The notes under the pieces: model-generated | The model's input: the letters and a program-made list of their open reading frames with translations, nothing else | Databases searched by the model: none | What the model was told of the DNA's origin: nothing | DNA from: Haplomitrium mnioides | Taxonomy: Eukaryota; Marchantiophyta; Haplomitriopsida; Calobryales | NCBI GenBank assembly: GCA_049999725.1 | Contig: JBNGIS010008718.1 | Coordinates: 45,932-73,036, forward strand | Reading direction: 5' to 3' | Length of the DNA stretch: 27,105 nt | Translations under genes and position numbers: made by a program | Shown here: positions 1-9,807 of the stretch, one piece after another | How the letters are laid out: each line of letters starts with the position of its first letter | How positions within the stretch are numbered: position 1 is the stretch's first letter

Positions 1-3000
1 ACTGTTACTTGTATGCCTCTTTTTGGGCGGTGTGGGACTAAAGGTCCCTGTTGATGTTTGTTGTACATCTTCCTTTCTGGTTGGGCTAAAGGCCCATTAT
101 ATCGTTGCATGTTTTGCAGATCATTTGTGGAGACTGAAGGTCCTTTATTGTCATGTGTGCTCAACAAGTTTGTTGGCTTCATACATGATCTGTCTGCTGT
201 TGTTTGCAACATGTCATTCATAGCCTGGTATTTTGTATGTGTCATAAGGACAGAAGGTCCTTGTTTTGTCATCAGGCTTGTGTATCCTTTTTGGACTATA
301 GGTCCATCTGCAGAATTTCGGCCTTTGGAGACAAAAGGTCTCTGTTTACCAGTTTGGTTGTGAGTGACAAAAGGTCTACTCTTCCTTTTCTGGTCATGTG
401 GGACAAAAGGTCCATTTTGATATTGTTGGCCTTGAGGGACAATAGGTCCACTTGTATATTTCTGCGTATGAGGGACAGCAGGTCCAATCTCATTTGTTTG
501 CTTCTCCCCCTCAATGTGGAATGATATCCTGGAAATGAGTTCAGGGGGGGCTTTCATAAAAATTTGAGTATCAAGTATGCCATATAAGTATGCAGTGATA
601 ACATCCATGATATGCATGGTGAGATTGCGTTGGATTGCAAACGCTATCATGTATCGGTATGTGATGGTGTCCATGACTGGTGAGTAAGTCAGATTGTAGT
701 CTCATCCAGGGATCTGAGTGTATCCTTTTGCGACGAGTCTTGCTTTGTATCTCGTAACTTCTCCTTTTGCATTCCTTTTCTTGACAAAAATAAATCGGTA
801 GTCTGTCAGGTTCATGTCTGGTGTGGCAGGTATGACTGATCCAAATACTTGTCTGTTTATGAGGGAGTCAAGTTCTGAGTGTATAGCTTGTTCCCATTGT
901 GGCCAATCCGTCCTGGATTGTGCATCTTTTACTGATATGGGATCAGGAATGTTATTGTCGATAGTCTGAGATACTGAATATGCGAACATGTCGTCTATAT
1001 TGGTTTGGTCGTGTTTCCAAATTCAACCGGTAAAGGTGTAGTCAATGGAGATTTCATCATTGTCTGGTATTGGTGGCGAATGAATTGTTTCTTGTATGAA
1101 ATTTGATTGCTGTTGTAGTATATTGCTGTCAGGTATAGGTGTTGTCGTTTTTGGTTTGTTTTTGGAGCCTAATGGTCTGCCTCTTTTCGCTTTAGGTGCA
1201 ATCTCTGTTGCTGCAGTTGAGTCTTTTTGTAGTCTGGCGGGTGCATTCGCTACCTCAATATGTGATTTAGTGAGGCCGGCTATGTCATTGAATGCATCTG
1301 GCATTTTGATTAGGGTTTGTCGTAAGTTAAGGAGCCGTTGAACTTCATATTCTGATTGTCCTGTTCTGGAATCATGATGGAGTAGTGATTTGTTGCACCA
1401 TATGATGTTGTCTGTTGTTGTTGTTTCAGAGTTGTTGTCGAGTGCCAGGTTTGGGAAAACGTCCTCGAAAAATTGACAGTCTGCAAATCTAGATTTGAAG
1501 ACGTCAGATGTTGTGGGTTCCAGGTATCGGATGATTGATGGGGATTCATAGCCAATGTAGATCCCTTTTTGTCGTTGTGGTCCCATTTTTGTTTGGTGTG
1601 GGCCGAGGATGGGTACCAAGACAAGACATCCGAATGTCCGGAGATGTGAGATGTTCGCTGGTATTCCAGTTGCTAGGTGGTGAGGAGAGTTCTGGTTGAA
1701 TGCTGAAGGTCTAAGTTTTATTAGAGTTGCGGCGTGTAACACCGCGTGTCCTCATGCAGAGGTGGGGAGACCAGTGTTCAGTAGTAAAGGTCTTGCTATT
1801 AGCTGTATGCGTTTGATCGCGGATTCAGCTATGTCGTTTTGAAAATGAACGTATGGAGCAGAGTATTGAACGTCAATTCCTGTAGATGAGCAGAATTCAT
1901 CGAATGTTGATGATGTGAATTCTCCTACGTTGTCCACTCGCAGGTTTCTGATTGGGTAATCAGGGAATTGTGTCGATAGTTTGAGTATTTGTGACAAAAG
2001 TTTAGGGAATACCATGTTCTTGGTCGTCAGTAATGACACTTGTGACCATTTGGATGATGCGTCAATGGTGACAAGGAAGTATCTGAATGGTCCAGATTGA
2101 GGGTGTATGGGTCCACATATGTCTGCGTGGATCCGTTCTAGAAAACGAGGTATTGTGTTTGTAGTTCTTCGTTTTGAAGGAGCAATTCGAAGTTTACCTT
2201 GTGCGCATGCCATGCATGGGGAGCGGATAGTGTGGACATTGTCTGGAATCCCGACACTGTCATGTTTGAGTCGGTAGAACATGTCCTTGCCTGGGTGTCC
2301 TAATCGGTTGTGCCACAGTTGTGTATCCGATAGGTTGGTTGTTGATGCATGGTATGAGTGGATTTCTGTTATGTATAGACCTGGTGGGGAGAGAGGAAAT
2401 GTTTCCTGTATCTGCATACCGTTATCCGTGTGCAGTAGTATGTGGAGAACTTCCCCTTGGTCTATGCTTCCAGTCTGGATATGGTATCCGTTTTGTCGGA
2501 TATCGCGGAAGCTAATGAGATTTCTGGTTGCTGTGGGAGCATAGATAGCAGATGCTATGCTCAGTGTTGTTCCGTTCGAAAAACGGATTGTAGCGGGTCC
2601 AAATCCTTCTTCGATTTGGTTATGGCCGGATATTGTTGTCATAGTCCTTGACGACGGAGTTACCGAAGTAAAATGTCGTCGGTCTTGTAGGATGGTATGT
2701 GATGATCCACTGTCAACAATGCAAGTGTTGTTGAATGTCTTAGAGTGGACATTGTCTATGGTGGTTGAAGCCATATGTTGAAGGGTATGGCTTTCTGGTT
2801 GTAGGTTGAAGTCGGGGTATTCATCGACGTCTGTAAGTTCAGAAAGATTGCCATGTACCTCAGGTTGAGGATATGTGAGGCTATTCTGGTAGAGGGTTAC
2901 CAGGTGTACGGGTATCCGGCATACTGTTTGAGTATGTCCGCGGGTACCGCATCGTTGGCAGGAAGTGCGAGTGTTTCTCGGTTGTGAGAAATTCCTGTTT

Positions 3001-3842
3001 CCTCGGGTTTGTTGTCGTCCGCCTCTTGGTGTCCAGGATCGCTGTCGGTGTTCTGGTGTTGTTGAGACGTGACGCCGGGATTGTCGATCCCTGTTGTCAA
3101 GGGATGGAGTTCGGTTTGGGGTAAGGGGTCGGGAGCTCCCCCTAAAGTGGAGGTTTCCCCTGCCCCTTCCTCTTCCTCTTCCTCTTCGAGGTTCAGTATA
3201 TCGGTTCCTCGAGTGGGGGTGGAATTTTGTAAAGTGTGATTCAGGGTTGGCTGGTGGTGCCGCGGATCCAGGTGGTCGCTTCTTTGCGTTTTCCACCAGG
3301 AGTAATTGATGTTTTTCTGCTAGTAGCATATATGCGATCAGCTCTGAATATCGGGTGAATCGTATATTTCGATATTGGGATGCCAGTATGAGGTTGCTCA
3401 CTAGAAATGTGGATAGAGTTTTCTCTATCTGTTCTTCGTCAGATACTGGATGCCCGCAAATTGCTAACTGTGAAACCATGCGGAAGAGTTCACTATTGTA
3501 ATTTACGATGGAGGTGTGGTCTTGAACATGGAGATTGATCCAATCGTGTCGTGCTGCGGGTAATGAAATAGACGTCAGGTGATCAAATCGTAATTTGAGC
3601 TCATCCCATAATAATCGGGGATTGCTGTAGTTCAGGTACTGTAACCTGAGAGGTTCCACCAGATGGTGTCTAATGAGGATAAGCGCTCTGGCAGCGTCTC
3701 GTGGGTTTGTGCCCTCGTCATTTATGAGGATGTCGTGTATCCCCTTTGACGTTAAATAGGTAGTGATATCCAATGACCAAGATAGGTAGTTTGAGCCGTC
3801 AAGTTTCAGAGCCTGAAACTTGAGTGAACCCACTGGGTTCAT
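1..3842 (-). pseudogene. copia gag-pol polyprotein, three in-frame TGA stops, 3' truncated by window
   Basis: One frame runs from ATG 3842 to position 1, broken only by TGA at 1752-1754, 1023-1025 and 702-704. Residues count from the ATG. The gag-like N terminus contains LDGSNYLSW. An Arg/Gly-rich tract spans about 213-238, and a CCHC zinc knuckle (CX2CX4HX4C) spans 295-308. The aspartic protease motif DSGSSH is near 377. A GAG-pre-integrase His/Cys motif occupies about 510-546. The integrase core has D574, D637 and E673, a correct D-X35-E. After the first stop come the integrase C terminus and then RT (YKARLVAKGYTQ; MDVITAYLYG). The first stop is probably TGG to TGA, since the frame reads LPTSA-stop-GHAVLHAA. 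Apart from the stops the gene looks young. It would encode capsid and replication enzymes for cytoplasmic particles. After KAPPEL the RT runs into an unusual repeat array. Confidence 0.88.
34..490 (-). repeat. In-frame tandem repeat (36-bp core unit) in copia RT region
   Basis: On the plus strand a core like GGGACAAAAGGTCC recurs. The GAC triplets at 294, 330, 366, 402, 438 and 474 are exactly 36 bp apart. Four more degenerate cores lie near 34, 83, 129 and 247 at looser spacing. On the minus strand the copies stay in the polyprotein frame, each giving a 12-residue unit built on GP(F/I)VP followed by Gln/Lys/His-rich residues. No stop occurs through the array. The core is itself a quasi-palindrome (GGAC...GTCC). 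An array between the MKAPPEL segment and the rest of the RT is not part of the usual copia RT fold. Confidence 0.8.
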
Positions 3843-3950
3843 GGTATGGGGTGTACTGTGTAATACAGAAGGCTTACAAGTGGGATACAGGGTATTCGCG
3901 TGAGCGAGATAGGAGAAAAAAAAGAATGCGCAGTTGGGTCAAGACTGCGT

Positions 3951-4017
3951 GTTACCCAGAAAGTCGGGTAACCTGAAATTATCCCTGTACCTGTTTATGT
4001 GATCTGATTTAAACAGG
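3951..4017 (-). other. Two adjacent perfect hairpins upstream of copia gag
   Basis: The first stem is GTTACCC (3951-3957) with GGGTAAC (3966-3972) and an 8-nt loop. The second is CCTGTTTA (3990-3997) with TAAACAGG (4010-4017) and a 12-nt loop. They lie about 110-175 nt upstream of the gag ATG in the transcript. That is where retroelement packaging or dimerisation structures commonly sit, but the function here is inferred from position only. Confidence 0.5.
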
Positions 4018-5216
4018 AAAGCTGAAATGACAGAAATGAAATAAACCAGAAATGATATAAAAGAAAAACAGTGAAAATGAAATGGTATTGAGGTATTAGT
4101 GTAGACTGCCCTGCTATGTGTGTGTATCGGCCGAAAAATCGGAAGAGCTGATGGACAGTGGCAGACCTCAGAGTTGATGGAGTTATTCGGAGAATAGCAA
4201 TGTCGAAAGATGATGATGATGCCCCGTCACTTTGAGCTAGTCCTTCGAGATAGTCAAATCCAACAGATCAGGAATAGTATGAACTGAAAACAAGATAAAT
4301 GGTTGCGTATTAGCCGTAAGGATCAGAGTTGAACAAGACTTGTCGTTTGATCAGTTGAGTTGAGGTGATCAGAAGTAAACAATGGATTCCTCAGACTGGT
4401 CGAGAAAGGTCAGAGCCGAACAATAGTTGCCTTATAACAGTCGATAAGAGTCATAATCAAATGTGAGGTGCCATAGTGATGTCAAGGTGACGATTCGCAG
4501 GATGGGATATCTGCTGGACAGAAACAGAGGTCCAAAACTACTGTGTTGTTCACAAGAATAGATGCCAATAGGTGAAAGTAATCAAATGGAGTCCAGCAGG
4601 AAGCTAAGGAGTGATAGGACTAGTATATGTCCAGATCACAAAAGAAATAGATCAAGTCAGATAGGAGCTAATCTATGTGTCATGAGATGTTGAAGCTCAA
4701 GGGAGAATAAAGGAGTAGTAATAGCCACATAGGAATGGAAAAAGTTATGGGGTAGTGTATACCCGAATAAAAAAAATGGTTGATGTCAGAAAAGTAGAAA
4801 ACAGACACCTGCGAGCAAGGTGATGCCACAAACTAGAAAAAGGGAACGTCTGCAATTAAGTGTGAGGCCACAATCAAAAAAGAAAGACGAACAAGAAATG
4901 CAAATGTGGATTGGTGCTTCAAAGGAAAGAATAGAAATGTTAGTATCAGTTGTCACAACTAAGGAGCCAAGATTTGCGAGTGATGCTACCAAAAGAGGAG
5001 CCAATGAAAGTGCGAGCCAAGCGCAATGCGAGCCCCTATCAATGCCAGATAGGAGAAACAGATGCCGTGAGCAGGGACGATGCCAGGAAATAGAAAGAGC
5101 AGCTGCGAGCAGTAGTGTTACCAGAAAACACAAGGAGTAGACCCTCGAACAGATTGGATACTAGAAAACACAATGTGCAGGGCCGCGAGCAGATATAATG
5201 TCAGCAAGAACAAGAA

Positions 5217-5334
5217 GGAGCAGCCGCGATGAGGTACTATGCCTGCACAAACAGAAAGGAGCAGCCGCGAGGAAGAACCAAGTCTGCACAAATAGAAAGG
5301 AGCAGCCGCGAGGAAGAACCAAGTCTGCACAAAT
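5217..5334 (-). repeat. 41-bp minisatellite, about 3 units, in copia leader
   Basis: GGAGCAGCCGCG recurs at 5217, 5258 and 5299, exactly 41 bp apart. The second and third units are nearly identical across their length and the first is diverged. Looser relatives extend left to about 4800 and right to about 5470. Confidence 0.8.
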
Positions 5335-5750
5335 CGTCGTGATCCAAATTTGTGCCAGAAACAGAAGTAGACGAGCTATTGTGAGCCAGGTCGATGTTAG
5401 AAGGTGGAAGAACCGGATTCGCGAGCCAAATCGATGCCAAAATGTGAAGAAAACAGAGCCGCGCGCGTACGCAGTGCATCAGCGAGGAGTCAAGCGAGAG
5501 CAACGGGCAGAAAAAAAAACGAACGAGAAGGGGGGGGTGGAAAACCCTAAACCCCCTCGATGGGGTTTTTTTTTTTGTATATTTTTTTTGTTTGAGATTG
5601 GAGCTACCAAAGAGGGAGAAAACTCCGTGAGGGGATGCGTGCGTCGAAAAAAATTTGCCGTGGAAGAAATCAATCGTGTTCGAAAAAAAATTTTGCCGTT
5701 TCTTGCGTTGGAGATTGCTTGTGTTCTCTCTGTGTGTCCTGAAGAGACCG

Positions 5751-5764
5751 TCGTGCTGATAACG
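5751..5764 (-). other. Primer-binding-like site of the copia element
   Basis: The minus strand reads CGTTATCAGCACGA directly after the LTR's terminal CA. It keeps the TATCAG core of the initiator-tRNA primer site but is not the full TGGTATCAGAGC. From memory, similar GTTATCAGCACGA sequences occur after short LTRs of other plant copia elements. The primer tRNA is not certain. Confidence 0.55.
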
Positions 5765-5933
5765 TGTTGTGGTACATGCATTACACAGAGAGATAGAGCG
5801 AGAGAGCCGTTGCACTATTCCATACGTTCCTCCACACGCAGTGATAGATAGATTGATAGTGAGGGGTCAAATGTTCCCCTTATGTATACATCCATACCCC
5901 TCTATATATAGGGGTATACTATGTTCTATAACA
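5765..5933 (-). repeat. 5' LTR of copia element (169 bp)
   Basis: Read on the minus strand it begins TGTTATAG and ends ACAACA, the standard TG...CA LTR ends. The primer-like site follows on one side and element A's coding frame on the other. It contains a TATA box. The matching 3' LTR lies left of the window, so the boundary rests on the TG/CA ends, the primer site and the host frame. Confidence 0.7.
5894..5917 (-). promoter_or_regulatory. Copia LTR promoter: TATA box inside a near-perfect palindrome
   Basis: CTATATATAG (5902-5911) is the likely TATA box, about 140 nt before the LTR's 3' end. It is flanked by the inverted repeat ATACCCC (5894-5900) and GGGGTAT (5911-5917). Transcription would run leftward through the leader. 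Confidence 0.5.
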
Positions 5934-6015
5934 TTATCAAGAATAAACAACTTATTTGATAAACTTCAAGAAGCAAACTATTTTACAAAGTTGGATTTAA
6001 GAAGTGGATATAACC
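5934..6015 (+). pseudogene. Element A RT fragment stranded between two insertions
   Basis: The 82 bp encode a segment ending FTKLDLRSGYN, the conserved start of the gypsy RT palm. The copia element cuts it on the left and the 2.9-kb insertion on the right. The frame continues at 8924 in register: the split codon C (6015) plus AA (8924-8925) gives the Gln expected after GYN. Confidence 0.9.
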
Positions 6016-6577
6016 TGTCAACCAGAGCACTAAGGAAGGATTCAGAGAATTGGAAGTAGCATTAGCACAATTTCCCTCTTGTAAGTGCTAAAGTACCTCG
6101 GAAGTAGTAGATCGACTCCAACCATTAAGTATGAGTAGATCATAGGGATCCGATGAGTGGAACAGGATTGCTTCGGAAGGAGAGAAGGGAGCGGTGGTAG
6201 CCAGCAAGTGTGGTGGGGGGGGTGGGGGGGCACCACTAAAATTTGACGGAAGCAAAAGAAGGTCTAAGTGTCATTGGGAGGTAGTAATCAAGGCCCTAGC
6301 AAAAAGGAGCAAGGGTTGGAGGAGGAGGATCGAAGCTGTGGAACGGAGATCGAAGAAGAGCCAGCGGGTGAGGGGGAGCGCAGACAAAGAGAGGCCGTAG
6401 AGCAAGCTCCCAAATGCGCACACTAGAGGCAGAGATCGAGAAGAGAAAGGATGGGCCAATGCCTTCGTGAGCAGTGACTAGGCCAAAGATCGGGGGACGC
6501 TTCGATCCCTCAGGTGCTAAACGGGTTCTATTGGGGTCCGTGACCCCTTCCTTCCTTGTCTGTGATTCTTAACAGAA

Positions 6578-6886
6578 ACGTGGCATCTTCACAGAGCTTC
6601 AGAAGATCCCACGAAAACATGGCGTCTTCGCAAAAGCTCCAGAAGGTTCTATAGAAATGTGGCGGGCCCAGAGTGTCCGCAGAACTTAGCAAAGACGTGG
6701 CACTCGCAAAAGATCCGTAGGACTCTACAAAAACGTGGTGTCTTCGCAGAGCTCCAGAAGATTCAATGGAAGCGTGGCGGGCTCAGGGTGTCTACGGGAC
6801 TTAGCGGAGACGTGGCAAGCGCAAGAGATCCGCGGGGCTTTGCGGAAATGTGGCAGTCTCAAGGTGTCCACGGTCATCTTCGGAAC
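6578..6886. repeat. Eight tandem units of 38-40 bp with a three-unit higher-order pattern
   Basis: Units begin with (A/G)(C/T)GTGGC-like sequence at 6578, 6617, 6657, 6695, 6733, 6772, 6810 and 6848. Units 2-3-4 match units 5-6-7 in order, for example GGCGGGC starting units 3 and 6, and TCTTCGCA in units 2 and 5. This gives a higher-order period of 115-116 bp. Unit 1 resembles 2 and 5; unit 8 resembles 3 and 6. Confidence 0.8.
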
Positions 6887-6894
6887 CATGTCAG

Positions 6895-7270
6895 CGCACC
6901 GATCCGCCTTCCCCCTTGAAAACGACGTCAAACGGTGCGGCTTCGGACTACGTGGCGCTTCGGCAAAGCCCGTTGGATCCTTCGGGTTAGAGAGGAGTCA
7001 ACCACGGATAGAAGTCAGCACGGCGGTCCACCTTCCCTGTTGAAAACGGCGTCGGATGGCGATCATGAAAGAAAGTCAACCTTGACACGTGGCACTTTGG
7101 AGGAGTTCGAGGGATCCTTCGGACTTCTCTGTCCGTTGGATTCTTTGAATTGGGATCCGCAGTCAACTACCGAGCAAGGTCAAAGTGCCGGTCCAACTTC
7201 CACGCTGAATGTAGCATCAGACGACGACAACAAAAGAAATGTCAACAATGGGCTTTGGGTTCCACTAGGT
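6895..7270. repeat. Degenerate tandem repeat, units of about 110-160 bp
   Basis: Three related blocks share the order GTCAAC, CGGTCCA(C/A)CTTCC, TTGAAAACG(G/A)CGTC and GGATCC(T/G)(T/C). They start near 6895, 6999 and 7160. Divergence is high, so boundaries are approximate. Confidence 0.55.
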
Positions 7271-7282
7271 TTTGCAAACTCG

Positions 7283-7430
7283 GATCCGCGGGAATCTTTG
7301 GACTCAAATCCGCGAGATTCCTTCGGACTTCTTTTCCGCGGGATTCCTTGAAACTCTATTCCGAGAGGTTCTTCAGACTTGGTTCTATGGGAATCTTTGG
7401 AATCTTAGCCCGCAAGATTCCTTAGACTCG
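7283..7430. repeat. Six tandem units of about 25 bp
   Basis: Variants of ATCCGCGGGATTCCTTGGACT repeat end to end with units of 24-26 bp, for example near 7283, 7308, 7334 and 7359. They follow directly on the larger repeat block. Confidence 0.65.
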
Positions 7431-8918
7431 ACCCCGTGTGGTCGTTGCACTTGGAAGCAAATTGCTAATAGACGGAACAGGTGTCGCCACGTCTAGGTAT
7501 GAGCCTAACGAGAATAATGACCTTTCTAATGGGAAGGATTCACGGGGCAAAAGCTTGAGGGGGTATACATTGTTGGGCTTCGAATTCAATTGGGTTGGTG
7601 TGCAAGCAAGCTAGAGACGCGCAAGCAATCTCGAGACAAGGAGAACGCAATGAGGTAAGGCAGAATTGGATTCCAATGAGAATCAACGTGAGGTGAGTGT
7701 ACTCGCGCAAGGGGCTAGCAGGGGTGGAGGTGGACTGGAAGGGTGTCGAGAATCACTGGGTGAGGAGCTCTAGAGGCTCGGGCGATCCAGGTGAACTCAT
7801 CCCTACGGGTGGACCTCTGACGGAGGTGGATCAATACCAGAGATTTGAAGAGGACCTGTTTTGTTGAGAATTTGGAAGAGACTGCCAAGTGGGATCTTAG
7901 GGTCATCTATGCAATTCTTGTGTAAGAGTATCAACCCAGAGTGCTCGGAGTGCACTCTGGTGCTATCTTTCAAGTGGAGTTGAGAAGAGGATGGCTGCGT
8001 TATTGTCTGCGTACTACGGAGAAGATCTGTTTGAGGCTCAGAGGGGGTGAGCTACCAACAATCGGGAGGACTGTCTTCTAGGGGTGGAAGTGAAAGAAAT
8101 TCTCTTCCGAGCTTGAGGAAGTAAATCCAGGGCTTCTCGCGAGGGAAGTTGAAAAGCTATCTGGAAGAAGGGTGTGTGTATGGGGATTGAAAGGAGGATT
8201 GATGTGGTGAGTTGAGGAGGAGTATACTGGGATAGATTAGTCCCAGTGGTCCTATGAGGTCTCTGATGTTGGTAAAGTGCAATGAGAGAGTATGTTTGTA
8301 AATGTGTATGAATGTGTTAGTTAGATTTGAATTCTGTTATATGATATAAGAAGCCATTATGATAAGGCTCAGACAGATTTCAATTGTCCAGACCCTAGAA
8401 CAACTATGTGAATGGGGAGTCAAGTCCCTTGACATAGTCCTGTGATTATGGGTCCTTGCATTCTGTTCCAGTACTCTATTTTAATGTGTAAGAATGATTC
8501 AAGACTAGAAGTAGGCAGGAATTCCATTTATTGAGACCTTGGGATAACCCTGTGAGGGGGAGTCCACTCTCTTGCCATTGTTCCATGACATAAAGGTTAT
8601 TCCACTCTGCTCCTGAAGTGTGTACAAGGTGGCTGGGTCCAGATTTGGGACCTCTGAATTACATTGAAGATTTCCACATAGCTACTGGGGTTTGTATGTA
8701 TGCATGTTCTGGCATTGTGGGTGAATGAGCAGTTGGGCTGATGCGGTGTATGTTGAGGTGAGGAGAGGGCTGGTAAGGTGAAGAAAGATCCATTAAAGCC
8801 TCAAAGTGATAATTGGATAGGGGCCATCTCACGAAAGAACCTTAATCCTCTGTTTTTGTCCTCCCCTGCCTTCCAAGTGGCACATGTGAAGGTTAAGGCT
8901 TGAATGAGGGGAGTGACA

Positions 8919-9807
8919 TAACCAAGTCCAAATTGCAGATGGTGATGTGCAAAAAAACAAAATTTCAAAGTCGATATGGGTATTTTGAATATCTAGTTAT
9001 GCCATTTGGATTTACAAATGCTCTTGCAACTTTTATAGGTTTTATGAATGATATTTTTTGATCTTTTTTGGATAAGTTTGTTATTTTCTTCTTGGACGAT
9101 ATTCTTATTAATAGCAAAAAACTTCATGAGCATCAACAACACCTTTGTATGGTATTGAAGGTACTTCGAGACCACAAACTCAATGTTAAGATGTCAAATG
9201 TGAAATAGGAAAGAGGGAGGTTGACTACTTAGGTCACCATGTAAGTGTAGCAAGAATTCAAATAATGGATAAGAAAGTGGAGGCTATTCAAAAATAAGAA
9301 GCTCTTAGTGATCAAACACAACTAAGAGGATTATTGGGGCTAATTGGATTGTATCATTGATTTGTAAAAAGTTTTGCACAAGTAGGGGAACCATTGACCA
9401 ATCTACTCAAGAAAACTCACATGTGAACATGGGGAGCTGCAGAAGAACTAGCATTTCAAGCATTGAAGAAATCACTTCTTCATGCTCATATTCTCAAATG
9501 GTGTGACTCTAAACAAACAATAAAAACTTTCAGTTGATGCATTAGAAAAAGCTATACACGGGGTTTTGCAACAAGAGCGGGAGGATGGTTGGCACTCTAT
9601 TGCTTCTTTTCTAGAAAGCTTAGTGATTTAGAACAAAATTACCATACAATAGAGCAAGAGGAACTAGTGATTGTATTATTAGCCAAGCATTAGAAGCATT
9701 ATCTAGAAGACAAGGAGTTTATTGTTGAAAGTGATCATAAACCTCTACTCTATCTAGAAACACAAAAAGAGCTATCTAAAAGGTAGATTTGATAGGCGGA
9801 GTGGGGA
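8919..9807 (+). pseudogene. Element A reverse transcriptase and RNase H, degenerate
   Basis: This continues the RT from the 82-bp island. The frame shifts by one A within the poly-A near 8950, then gives MPFGFTNA and the catalytic LDD at 9092-9100. Several stops follow in the connection region (near 9207, 9286 and 9357). The RNase H part is recognisable near 9610-9780 as FSRKLSDLEQNYHTIEQE and ESDHKPLLYL. Normally RT copies the element RNA and RNase H removes the RNA strand. The gene is dead from stops and at least one frameshift, and the upstream insertions break it as well. Confidence 0.85.

Larger units (their letters stand above)
3843..5764 (-). other. copia 5' leader between PBS and gag, long and repeat-rich
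   Basis: About 1.9 kb separates the primer site from the gag ATG. Both strands contain open stretches here, for example 5198-5851 plus and 5237-5815 minus. They show no retroelement or recognisable protein motif and follow the repeats, so I do not call genes. From about 4800 to 5470 there is a degenerate repeat of about 40 bp with a GCGAGC...GATGCCA theme, culminating in the exact 41-bp array. The region near gag holds two strong hairpins. The stretch 4020-4800 shows nothing I recognise beyond a short GAT microsatellite near 4210. Confidence 0.6.
1..5933 (-). mobile_element. Ty1/copia LTR retrotransposon, 3' end beyond window
   Basis: The element reads leftward. In order it has a 5' LTR (5765-5933), a primer-binding-like site, a 1.9-kb leader and a gag-pol frame from 3842 to the window edge. 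The domain order gag, protease, integrase, reverse transcriptase is diagnostic of Ty1/copia. The rest of RT, RNase H and the 3' LTR lie outside the window. The element sits inside the RT gene of gypsy element A, whose frame resumes immediately after 5933. The left target duplication is off-window, so the TSD (expected TTATC, 5934-5938) cannot be confirmed. Confidence 0.9.
6016..8918. mobile_element. 2903-bp non-coding LTR-type insertion (solo giant LTR or non-autonomous element)
   Basis: It begins TGTCA and ends TGACA, and is flanked by a perfect 5-bp duplication TAACC (6011-6015 and 8919-8923). Removing it with one TAACC restores element A's RT frame exactly, so the ends are secure. I found no gag, pol or transposase motif. 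I saw no second copy of its first or last 40 bp inside, so it does not look like a short element with two LTRs. A single large LTR left by recombination fits best; a LARD-like non-autonomous element is the alternative. Possible plus-strand promoter: an AT-rich TATA-like stretch near 8335-8350. It contains three kinds of tandem repeat between 6578 and 7430, and nothing recognised at 6016-6577 or 7431-8918. Confidence 0.75.

Noticed and set aside
294-490. 36-bp periodic repeat resembling a CRISPR array
   Set aside because: The conserved core is only about 14 bp, the copies diverge, and the array lies in frame in a plant copia polyprotein.
296-514. Minus-strand frame with DLLSL repeats
   Set aside because: It is out of phase with the gag-pol frame. 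The GP(F/I)VP phase continues the RT, so this is a shadow of the same repeat.
5549-5576. AAACCCC/GGGGTTT hairpin followed by a T-run, like a bacterial terminator
   Set aside because: The context is a plant retrotransposon leader, where such terminators do not act. The stem is only 7 bp.
5198-5851. Open frames of 217 codons (plus) and 192 codons (minus) in the copia leader
   Set aside because: They follow low-complexity 41-bp repeats, both strands are open, and no protein motif appears.
6935-7351. 138-codon open frame in the 2.9-kb insertion
   Set aside because: It lies across degenerate tandem repeats with overlapping open frames in other phases. Composition explains it.
6016-8918. DNA transposon interpretation
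   Set aside because: Ends are TG...CA with only a 5-bp inverted match and a 5-bp duplication, which fits LTR integration better. No transposase or long terminal inverted repeat is visible.
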